The position numbers were made by a program, and so were the translations under genes. Positions 5,618-12,702 of a DNA stretch of 13,192 bases are shown one piece after another. The notes below the pieces were generated by a model that made no database searches, was not told the DNA's origin, and worked only from the letters and a program-made list of their open reading frames with translations. Source of the DNA: an uncultured bacterium (GTDB lineage Bacteria > Actinomycetota > Coriobacteriia > Coriobacteriales > Coriobacteriaceae); NCBI GenBank assembly GCA_905215095.1, contig CAJMOL010000020.1, forward strand, positions 1 to 13,192, in the 5' to 3' direction. Position 1 is the stretch's first letter. Each line of letters starts with the position of its first letter.

Positions 5618-6524
5618 CGCCGGCCTCCTTGGCTCCATCGGCGTTTGAGCCCGCAGTCTCGCGCTTTGCCTTGCGCTCGGCATTGAGCTCGGCATCGCTC
5701 TCGCGCACCAGTTTGATAATCGCCGCGCAGGCCTCCTCGCCCACCAAGTCGCGAGCACGTACCGTCAGGCGCGTCGCCTCCTGCTTGTCGCCGTCGCTTG
5801 CGGCATCGGTCGCGCACATAATCAGGCAGATGGCAATCTCGGCCGAAGGCGAGGTCGGCACGCCTTGCAGAGCCAATTCACCCATCACGTGGTCGTCGCT
5901 CTCATCGGCGGCATCCGGATAGGTGGTATGGATCTTGTTGAGCAGGCGCGTCGTATGCGCATCGTTGGGCGCCAGGCGCAGCGCCAGACGCGCGCAGCCC
6001 ACGGCAGCCGAAACGTTCTCGGTCTCGGGCTCCAAGAAGTACTGACCTAGATTGGCGTAAGCGCGGGCGGCGCACTTGCCGTCGCTCGCACGCTCCAGCA
6101 CCGAGAACGAGAGCGATGCCCATTCCTGCTTGTCCTCGAGCGCGCGGAACAGCTCGGCCAAGTCCAAGCGATAGTTGCAGTTCATGGGGTCCCAACGCAC
6201 AGCCTGCATCAGGGCATTACGAGCGCTCACATAATCCTGCTGGCGAATGTAGGCAAACGCCATGTCAGAGTACAGGCGGTCAAACGGTACCTCGACCTGC
6301 ACGAGCTCGCGCGGATCCTTCTCCACGCGGCGATAGGCCAAGCGCTCAAACTTGCTATCGAAGCTAAAGTATTGGCGCTTCTCCTCCGTCTTGCACTCGG
6401 CGTCGATATACTCCTCGGCGAGCTCCACCAGGCGCTCCAACAGCGGCGTCGCCGTAGCCAGGTCGCCCTGCGCCAGATAGTTCTCGGCATACGTGATGTC
6501 TTCCAAGCTGATAGGCAGGTCCAT
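5607..6524 (-). CDS. TPR-like repeat protein of unknown function (305 aa)
   Basis: This is a soluble, helix-rich protein with no signal peptide or membrane segment. Several stretches have the spacing of tetratricopeptide repeats, for example YAENYLAQGDLATATPLLER near residues 12-31, FAYIRQQDYVSARNALMQAV near 90-110, and the AARAYANLGQYF and VGCARLALRLAPND stretches near 155-187. Such repeats usually mediate protein-protein contact. The last 30 residues are charged and Ala/Glu/Lys-rich, probably disordered. GAGGAG lies about 7 nt before the ATG. It overlaps smpB by 11 nt and probably shares a transcript with it. I do not recognise an orthologue with a known role, and the smpB neighbourhood alone does not assign one. 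Confidence 0.85.
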   Translation of the reverse strand: MDLPISLEDITYAENYLAQGDLATATPLLERLVELAEEYIDAECKTEEKRQYFSFDSKFERLAYRRVEKDPRELVQVEVPFDRLYSDMAFAYIRQQDYVSARNALMQAVRWDPMNCNYRLDLAELFRALEDKQEWASLSFSVLERASDGKCAARAYANLGQYFLEPETENVSAAVGCARLALRLAPNDAHTTRLLNKIHTTYPDAADESDDHVMGELALQGVPTSPSAEIAICLIMCATDAASDGDKQEATRLTVRARDLVGEEACAAIIKLVRESDAELNAERKAKRETAGSNADGAKEAGDAQ

Positions 6525-6583
6525 GACAACTCCTCGGTCCGGGCGGCAGACTCAACGCACGCCTTAAACATCGGTCAATACAC

Positions 6584-6611
6584 AAAACCCGGGTCTCTTA
6601 CGAGGCCCGGG
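6584..6611 (-). terminator. Terminator of the tRNA-Gln/tRNA-Glu unit
   Basis: Stem CCCGGGTCTC (6588-6597) and GAGGCCCGGG (6602-6611) has one wobble pair and a 4-nt loop, and four T residues follow on the minus strand. It lies 10 nt after the tRNA-Glu CCA end and about 60 nt before the TPR gene, whose separate promoter would have to sit in 6525-6583; I could not identify it. Confidence 0.85.
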
Positions 6612-6621
6612 CGTTCAATTT

Positions 6622-6698
6622 TGGTAGCCCGTACCAGATTCGAACTGGTGATCTCCGCCTTGAGAGGGCGGCGTCCTAAACCGCTAGACGAACGGGCC
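6622..6698 (-). tRNA. tRNA-Glu (anticodon CUC)
   Basis: This is a 77-nt cloverleaf including an encoded CCA. Acceptor arms GGCCCGT and ACGGGCT pair with one terminal wobble. The anticodon stem CCGCC/GGCGG encloses loop CTCTCAA, giving anticodon CTC for GAG codons. The T-arm has the GTTCGAATC loop signature. Confidence 0.95.
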
Positions 6699-6715
6699 AT
6701 ATGTAGCAAATGCAA

Positions 6716-6789
6716 TGGCTGGGATGGAGGGAGTCGAACCCCCATTGACGGAACCAGAATCCGCTGTCCTGCCATTAGACGACATCCCA
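6716..6789 (-). tRNA. tRNA-Gln (anticodon CUG)
   Basis: This is a 74-nt cloverleaf with encoded CCA. Acceptor arms TGGGATG and CATCCCA pair. The anticodon stem GCGGA/TCCGT encloses loop TTCTGGT, giving anticodon CTG for CAG codons. The T-loop has GGTTCGACTCC. It is first in a two-gene transcript, 17 nt before tRNA-Glu. Confidence 0.95.
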
Positions 6790-6833
6790 ATGACTGCATC
6801 GCTGCGCTCGGCTGTGCCTTTGCGCAAGAAAGA

Positions 6834-6862
6834 AATATACGGGAAGTCTCGCCGTGACGCAA
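6834..6862 (-). promoter_or_regulatory. Promoter of the tRNA unit
   Basis: On the minus strand, TTGCGT (-35, 6857-6862) and TATATT (-10, 6834-6839) are separated by exactly 17 nt, about 45 nt before the tRNA-Gln 5' end. The GC-rich segment after the -10 and the strong boxes fit a stable-RNA promoter. Confidence 0.7.
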
Positions 6863-6865
6863 GCC

Positions 6866-6900
6866 CCAATTTTGACTTTTTTGAAATTCAGTCAAATTGG
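6866..6900. repeat. AT-rich inverted repeat upstream of the tRNA promoter
   Basis: CCAATTTTGACT (6866-6877) and AGTCAAATTGG (6890-6900) are complementary apart from one unpaired base, around a T/A-rich 12-nt centre. It abuts the -35 box, so it could act as an upstream activating region or a terminator for plus-strand reads. The rest of the gap up to 7065 holds a 7-bp inverted repeat (GCGGTAG 6970-6976, CTACCGC 6997-7003) and only a weak promoter-like pair (TTGGCA 6987, GATAGC 7010) for the next gene. Confidence 0.5.
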
Positions 6901-7065
6901 CCTTATTTAGTCCAACCCGTGAAGGACCTGTGAAGCCGACCGCTGTACACGAAGGGCAAAACGCCGCGAGCGGTAGCCGTCAACCGTTGGCAGATTCTAC
7001 CGCGAAAACGATAGCACCAGGCAACACAATCGAAGTATCAATGATCGCGTAGATATCGAGGCGCC

Positions 7066-7476
7066 ATGGACGAAGAGCTTGATTACCTATGGGAGACCCT
7101 GGGCCTCGAGATCACTGCCGACCTTTGGCCCGAACGGGACAAAATTCACCCCACGTTACGCCCCGCCATTACTGTGGTGCAGGCAAAATACCGCCGTGCA
7201 TCCTTTTTGATCATGCGGATGTCATGGCACGCGGGACTCCCCGACCTTAAGCGAATCCAGGCAAGCCTCGTCGAGCTGTCCGGCATGCCGACCGTCATAT
7301 CCGAGACGAACCTGGAGCGGCGGCAGCGCGAGCGCCTGCAGCGGCAGCGGATTCCGTTTATCTGCCCCGGCATTCAGGCATACCTGCCCTTTATGGACGA
7401 AGAGTACTGGAGCGACACGCCCGACAAGCACGCAAAGATCTATGATCCGCACGAATGGGCACAGCTGGCGGACTGA
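7066..7476 (+). CDS. Hypothetical protein (136 aa)
   Basis: This is a soluble protein with no signal peptide or membrane helix. The N-terminal half is mixed charged and aliphatic (MDEELDYLWETLGLEI), followed by a likely helix VQAKYRRASFLIMRM, a strongly basic stretch LERRQRERLQRQR at about residues 85-97, then IPFICPGIQAYLPFMDEEYW and an acidic tail. The basic helix plus the IPFICPG-QAYLPF segment reminds me of the linker preceding the winged helix in some MarR-like regulators of anaerobes. No winged helix follows, so if that is right this is only the N-terminal half, or a relative that works without DNA binding. Only a weak GAGG precedes the ATG. Codon use is like that of its neighbours, so I think it is a real gene, function unknown. 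Confidence 0.7.
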   Translation: MDEELDYLWETLGLEITADLWPERDKIHPTLRPAITVVQAKYRRASFLIMRMSWHAGLPDLKRIQASLVELSGMPTVISETNLERRQRERLQRQRIPFICPGIQAYLPFMDEEYWSDTPDKHAKIYDPHEWAQLAD

Positions 7477-7495
7477 CTGGGGCAGGCCCGCCGGC

Positions 7496-7541
7496 GGAAA
7501 GTGCGTCCCAGATTTCAAGCTCAAACTGGTCCCCACTTTCC
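7496..7541. repeat. Hairpin repeat family C, unit 1
   Basis: A 46-nt palindromic element has arms GGAAAGTGCGTCCCAG (7496-7511) and CTGGTCCCCACTTTCC (7526-7541), pairing at 13 of 16 positions. It lies 20 nt after the stop of the 136-aa gene, in the gap between convergent genes. Confidence 0.7.
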
Positions 7542-7557
7542 CGTCGAGCCCTCAACC

Positions 7558-7603
7558 GGAAACCGTGTCCCAGAATCAGCGCTCGAAACGGGACGTACCT
7601 TCC
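7558..7603. repeat. Hairpin repeat family C, unit 2
   Basis: This is a second 46-nt copy, 62 nt after the first in the same orientation, identical at about 30 of 46 positions by eye. Shared cores are GGAAA, GTCCCAGA, GCTC and CTTCC or CCTTCC ends. Its own arms pair less well than those of unit 1, so it is a decayed copy. It ends 7 nt before the stop of the ArsC-family gene. Confidence 0.6.
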
Positions 7604-7610
7604 GCAGCCG

Positions 7611-7970
7611 CTACAGCAACGCCTCGGTCCAAGCCGCTTCCTTAAAGCCGGGGATCGCAAAGTCGTCGCCCACCAGCAGCGGACGCTTGACCAGCATGCC
7701 GTCGGTCGCCAGCAGCTCGTAGCACTCCCGATCCGTCATGCCCGCATCCAGACGCGCCTTCAGGCCCAGCTCTCGATATTTCATGCCCGACGAATTAAAG
7801 AAGCGCCGCACCGGCAGCCCCGAACGAGCAATCCAGGTCGCAAGTTCATCGGCCGTGGGATTGTCCGTAACGATATCGCGGTCGATATACTCAACCCCAT
7901 GTTCGTCCAGCCATGCCTTGGCCTTTTTACAGGTCGAGCACTTGGGATATTCAACAAACAGTACGGTCAT
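7611..7970 (-). CDS. ArsC/Spx family thioredoxin-fold protein
   Basis: The 119-residue product has the ArsC/Spx/YffB family layout: MTVLFVEYPKCSTCKKAKAW with a CxxC pair at Cys11 and Cys14, DIVTDNPTADELATWIARSG, RRFFNSSGMKYRELGL in the helical insert, and LVKRPLLVGDD with the cis-proline loop near residue 95. These proteins are arsenate-reductase-like or act as redox-sensitive regulators. The CxxC form is found in the Spx/MgsR and YffB branches as well as in uncharacterised reductases, so true arsenate reduction is not shown, and no other ars gene is nearby. The ATG at 7970 has GGAGG 6 nt upstream; the frame open to 8051 is rejected. It lies 91 nt after mupG on the same strand and could be cotranscribed. 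Confidence 0.85.
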   Translation of the reverse strand: MTVLFVEYPKCSTCKKAKAWLDEHGVEYIDRDIVTDNPTADELATWIARSGLPVRRFFNSSGMKYRELGLKARLDAGMTDRECYELLATDGMLVKRPLLVGDDFAIPGFKEAAWTEALL

Positions 7971-8061
7971 GGGAATCCTCCGAACATAGATCGGCCAACG
8001 CAGGTACACACCATACGAGGCGCTTCGCATGATGGGGCAATTGTAGCCCACGGGTCACACG

Positions 8062-9114
8062 CTAAACGAAGCGTACCCCGAATCCGCGTTTGATGAACGG
8101 CAACAGCTCCATTGCCTCGGGAGTGATATGGCCTGCAACGTTCATGCGCTCGTCGCCGGGAAGATCGACCCGCGCAATCTCAAGCTCGCCTTCGTAGCGT
8201 CCATATCCGCTATTGCTCACAGCGATCGACCCCGCCTTTCGCGGCAGGCCGGCTCCGGCATCCGTCGGCACGGAATCCGGCTTAAGCGTCGTGCGCGACT
8301 CCTGAGACCTAAAGACGAGGGCGCTCGAATCGGGCCGGTCGTGATGAATCTGCCCGCGCACATAGGCATAACCGGGCTCAAGCTCGCATTGCAGGTCCAC
8401 GTATCCGGCGGAAACTTGAGCAAACTGCGCCCAGCCCGCATCGGAAAGATCGGGGTCGCCAACCAAAACAATGTCGCAATCGGCGCCATGTGCGAGCTCA
8501 AGCATGTTGAGGGCAACCTTTGACGCGCGACCGCGCTGCGCCTCAACCGTCGGCAGCCCCTCGAATACCGGCCCGCGAACGTTGGCGTCACCTGGCACAA
8601 AAGCCATGATTTCGAATCCAAGCGCCGCAAGACGAAGATTCGTCCGAGCAATGTCCTCCAGAGCTAAACCGGTATAAGGCTTGGGATAAAAATTGTGGCA
8701 GGCGGCAAAACGAGTCACATCGGCACCGGCTTCTCGCCACGATGCGATTTCATCAGAACTCACCGTCGACGCATTGACCACAATGCGAAATTCACCGGAC
8801 AGCTCCGCGACCCGCTGGGCGCTAAAGCCATAGTCCAAACGAAGGTATTCCAGCCCCAGATCGCGCAGATCTTCGATACGCTCAAGCCCGAGCAAATCGC
8901 ACGTGCGCGGTCCCACATCGGCAATGAGCGCAATGCCGCGGGCGGAAAGCAGCGACAGCACATGACGGACCTTATCGGCATACGCCGCTCCCCCATCCTC
9001 GGGAATATGCAGTGAGGTAAACGCATAGCGCGCACCCGCCGCAGCACCACGCTCAATCGTCCGCTCAATATCCTGCAGAGGGCTGGAAAGATAAATCGAA
9101 ATACCCGTTTTCAC
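8062..9114 (-). CDS. mupG: 6-phospho-N-acetylmuramidase, MupG family
   Basis: The 350-residue protein belongs to the MupG (formerly DUF871) family: a TIM-barrel N-terminal part followed by a small cyclophilin-like C-terminal domain from about residue 240. Visible landmarks are MKTGISIYLSSPLQDIERTI, FTSLHIPEDGG, IADVGPRTCDLLGL, YLRLDYGFSAQRVAEL, FAACHNFYPKPYTGLAL and FVPGDANVRGPVFEGLPTVE. In Staphylococcus aureus the family member hydrolyses MurNAc-6-phosphate-GlcNAc in the cytoplasm to MurNAc-6-phosphate and GlcNAc. The gene follows murR, murQ and murP here, giving the same set, which makes that reaction the likely one. It starts with GTG at 9114, with AAAGGAGC about 7 nt upstream, directly after the T-run of a hairpin terminator that may lower its expression relative to murP. 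Confidence 0.9.
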   Translation of the reverse strand: MKTGISIYLSSPLQDIERTIERGAAAGARYAFTSLHIPEDGGAAYADKVRHVLSLLSARGIALIADVGPRTCDLLGLERIEDLRDLGLEYLRLDYGFSAQRVAELSGEFRIVVNASTVSSDEIASWREAGADVTRFAACHNFYPKPYTGLALEDIARTNLRLAALGFEIMAFVPGDANVRGPVFEGLPTVEAQRGRASKVALNMLELAHGADCDIVLVGDPDLSDAGWAQFAQVSAGYVDLQCELEPGYAYVRGQIHHDRPDSSALVFRSQESRTTLKPDSVPTDAGAGLPRKAGSIAVSNSGYGRYEGELEIARVDLPGDERMNVAGHITPEAMELLPFIKRGFGVRFV

Positions 9115-9130
9115 GCTTCAACGCTCCTTT

Positions 9131-9164
9131 AAAAAAGGCCGGCGGAGCAGTTAGCCCCGCCGGC
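9131..9164 (-). terminator. Terminator/attenuator between murP and mupG
   Basis: The 11-bp stem GCCGGCGGAGC (9138-9148) with GCCCCGCCGGC (9154-9164) has one mismatch and a 5-nt loop, and is followed on the minus strand by six T residues. The T-run is directly followed by AAAGGAGC, the mupG ribosome binding site. Either mupG is expressed by read-through or it has a promoter hidden in 9165-9231; I see none. Confidence 0.8.
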
Positions 9165-9231
9165 AAAACCATAGCATCAAGAAATCTTCCGCGCGCCGCG
9201 AGCCCTGAGCAACACGGCTCGCGATATCAAA

Positions 9232-10662
9232 CTACTCGCCAAAGAACTCGTTGATCTTCTGCTCGTCGACGCCAAAGAACCACGTCAGGACAAAGCCGGC
9301 GGCATAAGCAAGCAGCATAGCGGCAACGTAGCCGAGCTGCTGGCCAGGAACGACGATCAACAGGCCAAACAGACCGGAAACACCCTGGGAAACCGTGCCG
9401 ATGTGAAGCAGCGCCGCAAGCGCGCCGCCAAATCCGGCACCCAGGCAGGCCGTCACAAACGGACGAACGAGCGGCAGCGTAACGGCATACATCAGAGGCT
9501 CGCCCACGCCCAGGATTCCAACGGGAATGGACTCTGCGACGTACTTCTTGAGCTTGGCGTTCTTGGTCTTAAAGTACAGCGCCAGACCGGCACCGACCTG
9601 GCCGCCGCCAGCCATCATAAGGATGGGAAGCAGGTAATTGATACCCTTGGTAGCGCCGTCGGGATCGTTGAGCATAGCGTGGATCGGTGTGAGCGCCTGA
9701 TGCAGGCCGACGGACACCAGAGGCAAGAAGCCTGCCGACAGGATATAGCCGCCCAGGACGCCCAGCTTCTCGAAGATAAAGGTGAGGACGCTAAAGATGG
9801 CAGTCGTCAGCCATGCGCCAACCGGCTGGATGACGAGCATCAGAGCAAAGGCGCCGATGATGAGCACCAGCAGCGGGGACAAAAACGTGTCGAGTGCGTT
9901 GGGCATAACCTTGCGAATCTGACGCTCCATCCAGGCGAAAAACGCACCAGCGATGAGAGCCGCGATCATGCCGCCCGCTGCGGGGTTGTACTGCGCACTG
10001 GTGAGCGGCAGCAGAATGGCAGTGGCAGGATCAGCCGCGCCAGGCGCAAGCAGGGGCATGGCGCTGTTGGCGATACACATCATGCCGGCGATGCCGCCCA
10101 GCGCAGCGGAGCCACCAAACTCACGTGCCGCGTTATAGCCCACCAAGATGGGCAGATAGGCAAACAGGGCCCAGCCCATGGAACGAATGCCCTGGTACCA
10201 CCACTCGCCTGCAAGCGCGCCTGCCGTCGAGACGTTAATGACGTTGCAGATACCGTTGATGAGGCCAGCCGCAATGATGCCGGGAAGCAGGGCGACGAAG
10301 ACATTGGAAATCTTCTTGAGGAAGGCCTGAACCGGCTTAGACTCGTACTTGGCCTTCTGCGCGGCCTTGTTTGTGGCCGCAGCGTCAACCACGCTCTCGT
10401 CAGCAACGCCTTTCGCAAGGCCGGTGAGCTTGGAGAACTCCTCGAGCACCTTATTCACCTTGCCCGGACCCAGCACAATCTGCATCGTGTCGTCCTCGAC
10501 CAGGCCCATCACGCCGTCGAGTGCCTTAATGCCCTCCGTGTCGACGTTGCCCGTGTTTTTGACGGTCACGCGCAGGCGCGTCATGCACGCCGCGTTTGCG
10601 AGCACGTTGTCTTTACCGCCCAAAAGGTCCAGCAGCTTTTGAGCCAGCTCTTTGTTCGTCAT
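9232..10662 (-). CDS. murP: PTS N-acetylmuramic acid transporter, EIIBC
   Basis: The 476-residue protein has a soluble EIIB domain (residues 1-90) with the phosphorylated cysteine in ANAACMTRLRV (Cys26), a charged linker to about residue 115, and a glucose-superfamily EIIC membrane domain. The EIIC has many hydrophobic helices and the substrate-loop signature GILGVGEPLMYAVTLPL (GEP at 387-389). There is no EIIA domain, so phosphate must come from a separate EIIA such as Crr. It imports and phosphorylates MurNAc or MurNAc-GlcNAc. The sugar is assigned from context (murQ, mupG, murR) because sucrose, trehalose and beta-glucoside EIIBC proteins look alike. The ATG has AAGGAGGAG immediately upstream. 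It lies 57 nt after murQ and is the third gene of the operon. Confidence 0.9.
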   Translation of the reverse strand: MTNKELAQKLLDLLGGKDNVLANAACMTRLRVTVKNTGNVDTEGIKALDGVMGLVEDDTMQIVLGPGKVNKVLEEFSKLTGLAKGVADESVVDAAATNKAAQKAKYESKPVQAFLKKISNVFVALLPGIIAAGLINGICNVINVSTAGALAGEWWYQGIRSMGWALFAYLPILVGYNAAREFGGSAALGGIAGMMCIANSAMPLLAPGAADPATAILLPLTSAQYNPAAGGMIAALIAGAFFAWMERQIRKVMPNALDTFLSPLLVLIIGAFALMLVIQPVGAWLTTAIFSVLTFIFEKLGVLGGYILSAGFLPLVSVGLHQALTPIHAMLNDPDGATKGINYLLPILMMAGGGQVGAGLALYFKTKNAKLKKYVAESIPVGILGVGEPLMYAVTLPLVRPFVTACLGAGFGGALAALLHIGTVSQGVSGLFGLLIVVPGQQLGYVAAMLLAYAAGFVLTWFFGVDEQKINEFFGE

Positions 10663-10719
10663 AACTCCTCCTTGTATTGGGTATCTCGTCTGGATGTCAT
10701 ATCAGCTCACGCCGCGCAC

Positions 10720-11643
10720 CTATTGGGTATCGGCATTGCTCTTCCCATGGCCACTCACCGCAGCACGGACATGGCCGTGCGCCCGTTCAAGAGCTACCGC
10801 AGCCTGCTCGGCATCGCAGTCCAGCAGCACCGAGACAATAGCGGTTTTTACGTGGCCGCCGGCATCTGTAAGCACCTGAACAGCGCGCTCGCGCGTGCAG
10901 CCGGTCGCCTCCATCACGATGTTCTGGCCGCGCACCACCAACTTCTCGTTCGTCTGCTGCACATCGACCATCAGGTTTTGGTACACCTTGCCAATCTTGA
11001 CCATGGCACCGGTCGAAATCATGTTGAGAATGAGCTTTTGAACCGTTCCCGCCTTGAGCCTCGTTGAGCCGGTCAGCACCTCGGGACCGGGCACGGGCTC
11101 AATGGCAAGATCCGCACTCTCCCCGATCTTCGACCCTTGGTTACAGGCAATTGCGATGGTCTTGCACCCAGTTGCTTTGGCGTACACAAGGCCGCCCACC
11201 ACATAGGGAGTACGACCGCTTGCCGCCAGGCCAACGACAAGATCCTTGTCCGAGAGTCCACGCTCTCGCAGGTCGTTCGCGCCAAGCTCCTCGCTGTCTT
11301 CGGCACCTTCGACAGCCTTGATAAACGCCGTCTCGCCTCCGGCAATGAGCCCGACAATCAGATCGGGTGACACGCCAAACGTGGGCGGACACTCCGAAGC
11401 GTCGAGTACGCCCAGACGACCGCTGGTGCCTGCGCCCATGTAAAAGACGCGCCCGCCGCGCTCGAGTGCCTCAGCAGCCCAGTCGATTGCCGTGGCAACC
11501 TGGGGCAACACTTTCGTGACCGACTGGACGGCACGAAGATCCTCATCGTTCATCGTCGTGACGATTTGCAGCGATGTCATCGTATCGAGGTCCATTGACC
11601 TTTGATTACGCTGTTCAGTCGTGAATTTTGTTAAATCGAGCAT
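10720..11643 (-). CDS. murQ: N-acetylmuramic acid 6-phosphate etherase
   Basis: MurQ cleaves the D-lactyl ether of MurNAc-6-phosphate, giving GlcNAc-6-phosphate and D-lactate, in the cytoplasm. The 307-residue product has the family opening TEQRNQRSMDLDTMTSLQI, a SIS-fold sugar phosphate loop MGAGTSGRLGVLDASECPPT (residues 69-88) with Glu84 at the position of the known catalytic glutamate, IAGGETAFIKAVEGAED with Glu115 at the second acidic position, GLAASGRTPYVVG, and a C-terminal HVKTAIV helix. The ATG at 11643 is chosen by homology and an AGGTG about 8 nt upstream; the frame open to 11841 is a shadow of murR. It lies 10 nt after the murR stop, so the two are cotranscribed. Confidence 0.96.
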   Translation of the reverse strand: MLDLTKFTTEQRNQRSMDLDTMTSLQIVTTMNDEDLRAVQSVTKVLPQVATAIDWAAEALERGGRVFYMGAGTSGRLGVLDASECPPTFGVSPDLIVGLIAGGETAFIKAVEGAEDSEELGANDLRERGLSDKDLVVGLAASGRTPYVVGGLVYAKATGCKTIAIACNQGSKIGESADLAIEPVPGPEVLTGSTRLKAGTVQKLILNMISTGAMVKIGKVYQNLMVDVQQTNEKLVVRGQNIVMEATGCTRERAVQVLTDAGGHVKTAIVSVLLDCDAEQAAVALERAHGHVRAAVSGHGKSNADTQ

Positions 11644-11653
11644 TTCATTCACC

Positions 11654-12505
11654 TCATCTTTCCTGTTTCTCGATGTAGTTTTGCTTAATGACATGCGTCG
11701 CCCGCTCGTAGTCGCTGGCAACGTAAGCAGCGTACAGGGCATCGACAACCATAAGCTGGGCCATACGCGAGGCCATGGCACCGCTGCGGACCAAGGGCTC
11801 GCTTGCAGCAACGCCGAGCACGGCATCGGCCATGGTGGCAAGCTTGGACGATCCGTCTACCTTGGTCACGGCCACAACGGGACAGTTGTGACGTTGAGCC
11901 TCGACGGTGCAGTCCAGCACTTCTTGCGTTAAGCCCGAGTAGCTAAAGGCGATTGCCATATCGCCCTCATGCATGTTCTTGGCACACAGGAGCTGATCAT
12001 GCCAGTCGTCGTACAGATGGCACTCTTTGTCAACACGCATGAGCTTTTGCGCCAGGTCGTGCGCGACCAAACGAGAAGCACCAATACCGAACAGATTGAC
12101 CGCGCGTGCCCGCTTAAGACGGGCCGCGCATCGCTCCAAGACGGCGTAATCGAGCGTTCGCGCCGTCGCCTCGATCGTGCGCACGTTGCTTTTCATCACC
12201 TTCCCCACGATACGTTCGACGCTGTCGTCCATGGAGATGCCCTCGAGGGCAACGTCTTTCTTGTCACCCAAGAGCGCCAGTTCGGCAATCAGTTCGCGCT
12301 GGAACTCCTTGTAGCCCGCAAAACCCAAACGCTTGCAAAAGCGCAAAATGCTCGAGGGCGAGGAGAACGTGACATCGGCAAGACCGCGGACGGACAGCCC
12401 GACCACCTCATGCGGATGAGCACTCACGTATGCGATGACATTGCGTTCCGCCGGGCTCGCGCTGAGCTCACGCTCACGAAGCCTTAAAAGCAATCCGTTT
12501 GCCAT
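11654..12505 (-). CDS. murR: RpiR-family regulator of MurNAc catabolism
   Basis: The 283-residue protein has an N-terminal RpiR-type helix-turn-helix (SVRGLADVTFSSPSSILRFC with KRLGFAGYKEFQREL, about residues 38-73) and a C-terminal SIS domain (LFGIGASRLVAHDLAQKLMR near 140, AIAFSYSGLTQEVLDC near 190) for sensing a phosphosugar, here probably MurNAc-6-phosphate. It is the first gene of the operon and probably autoregulates it. Of two in-frame starts, GTG 12514 and ATG 12505, the ATG is chosen because the GGAGG sequence lies 8 nt before it and overlaps the GTG. The substrate assignment rests on the neighbours, since RpiR proteins serve many sugars. Confidence 0.9.
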   Translation of the reverse strand: MANGLLLRLRERELSASPAERNVIAYVSAHPHEVVGLSVRGLADVTFSSPSSILRFCKRLGFAGYKEFQRELIAELALLGDKKDVALEGISMDDSVERIVGKVMKSNVRTIEATARTLDYAVLERCAARLKRARAVNLFGIGASRLVAHDLAQKLMRVDKECHLYDDWHDQLLCAKNMHEGDMAIAFSYSGLTQEVLDCTVEAQRHNCPVVAVTKVDGSSKLATMADAVLGVAASEPLVRSGAMASRMAQLMVVDALYAAYVASDYERATHVIKQNYIEKQER

Positions 12506-12550
12506 CTCAAACACCTCCGTTGAGAAGAATTAAAGACCAAAGAATGATTC

Positions 12551-12579
12551 GTACCGGATATAAACAGCTTTTACGGTAC
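12551..12579. promoter_or_regulatory. Candidate operator of the mur operon
   Basis: The inverted repeat GTACCG (12551-12556) and CGGTAC (12574-12579), with an AT-rich 17-nt centre, lies about 50 nt upstream of the murR start. Location and symmetry fit a binding site for the dimeric RpiR-type repressor. I could not find clear -35 and -10 boxes around it. Confidence 0.35.
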
Positions 12580-12602
12580 ATTGTGCCGCATCATGGCGCA
12601 CA

Positions 12603-12630
12603 AGGGGCGAGCGTTCTACCGCTCGCCCCT
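12603..12630. terminator. Hairpin between the VanZ gene and murR
   Basis: A perfect 10-bp stem, AGGGGCGAGC (12603-12612) with GCTCGCCCCT (12621-12630), has an 8-nt loop. It lies 72 nt after the VanZ-family stop. The tail on the minus strand is TTGTG, not a true T-run, so termination is plausible but not textbook. Confidence 0.55.
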
Positions 12631-12702
12631 CAAATCCGACCGCTCGGAAATACGCGCGACACAAAATGATTCATCGAGGTCGCATTATTCGTAACAGAGT
12701 TG

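Noticed and set aside
6684..6933. Small open frames across the tRNA genes
   Set aside because: They run through two well-formed tRNA cloverleaves and their promoter, so they are not coding.
9403..11067. Long plus-strand open frame of 554 codons
   Set aside because: It is antisense to murP and murQ, low-complexity (His, Arg, Asp, Ala rich), without family features; a typical high-GC shadow.
11644..11841. Extended MurQ N-terminus of 66 residues
   Set aside because: This part is murR read in another frame; MurQ family proteins begin near LTKFTTEQRN and the 10-nt gap after murR is a normal operon spacing.
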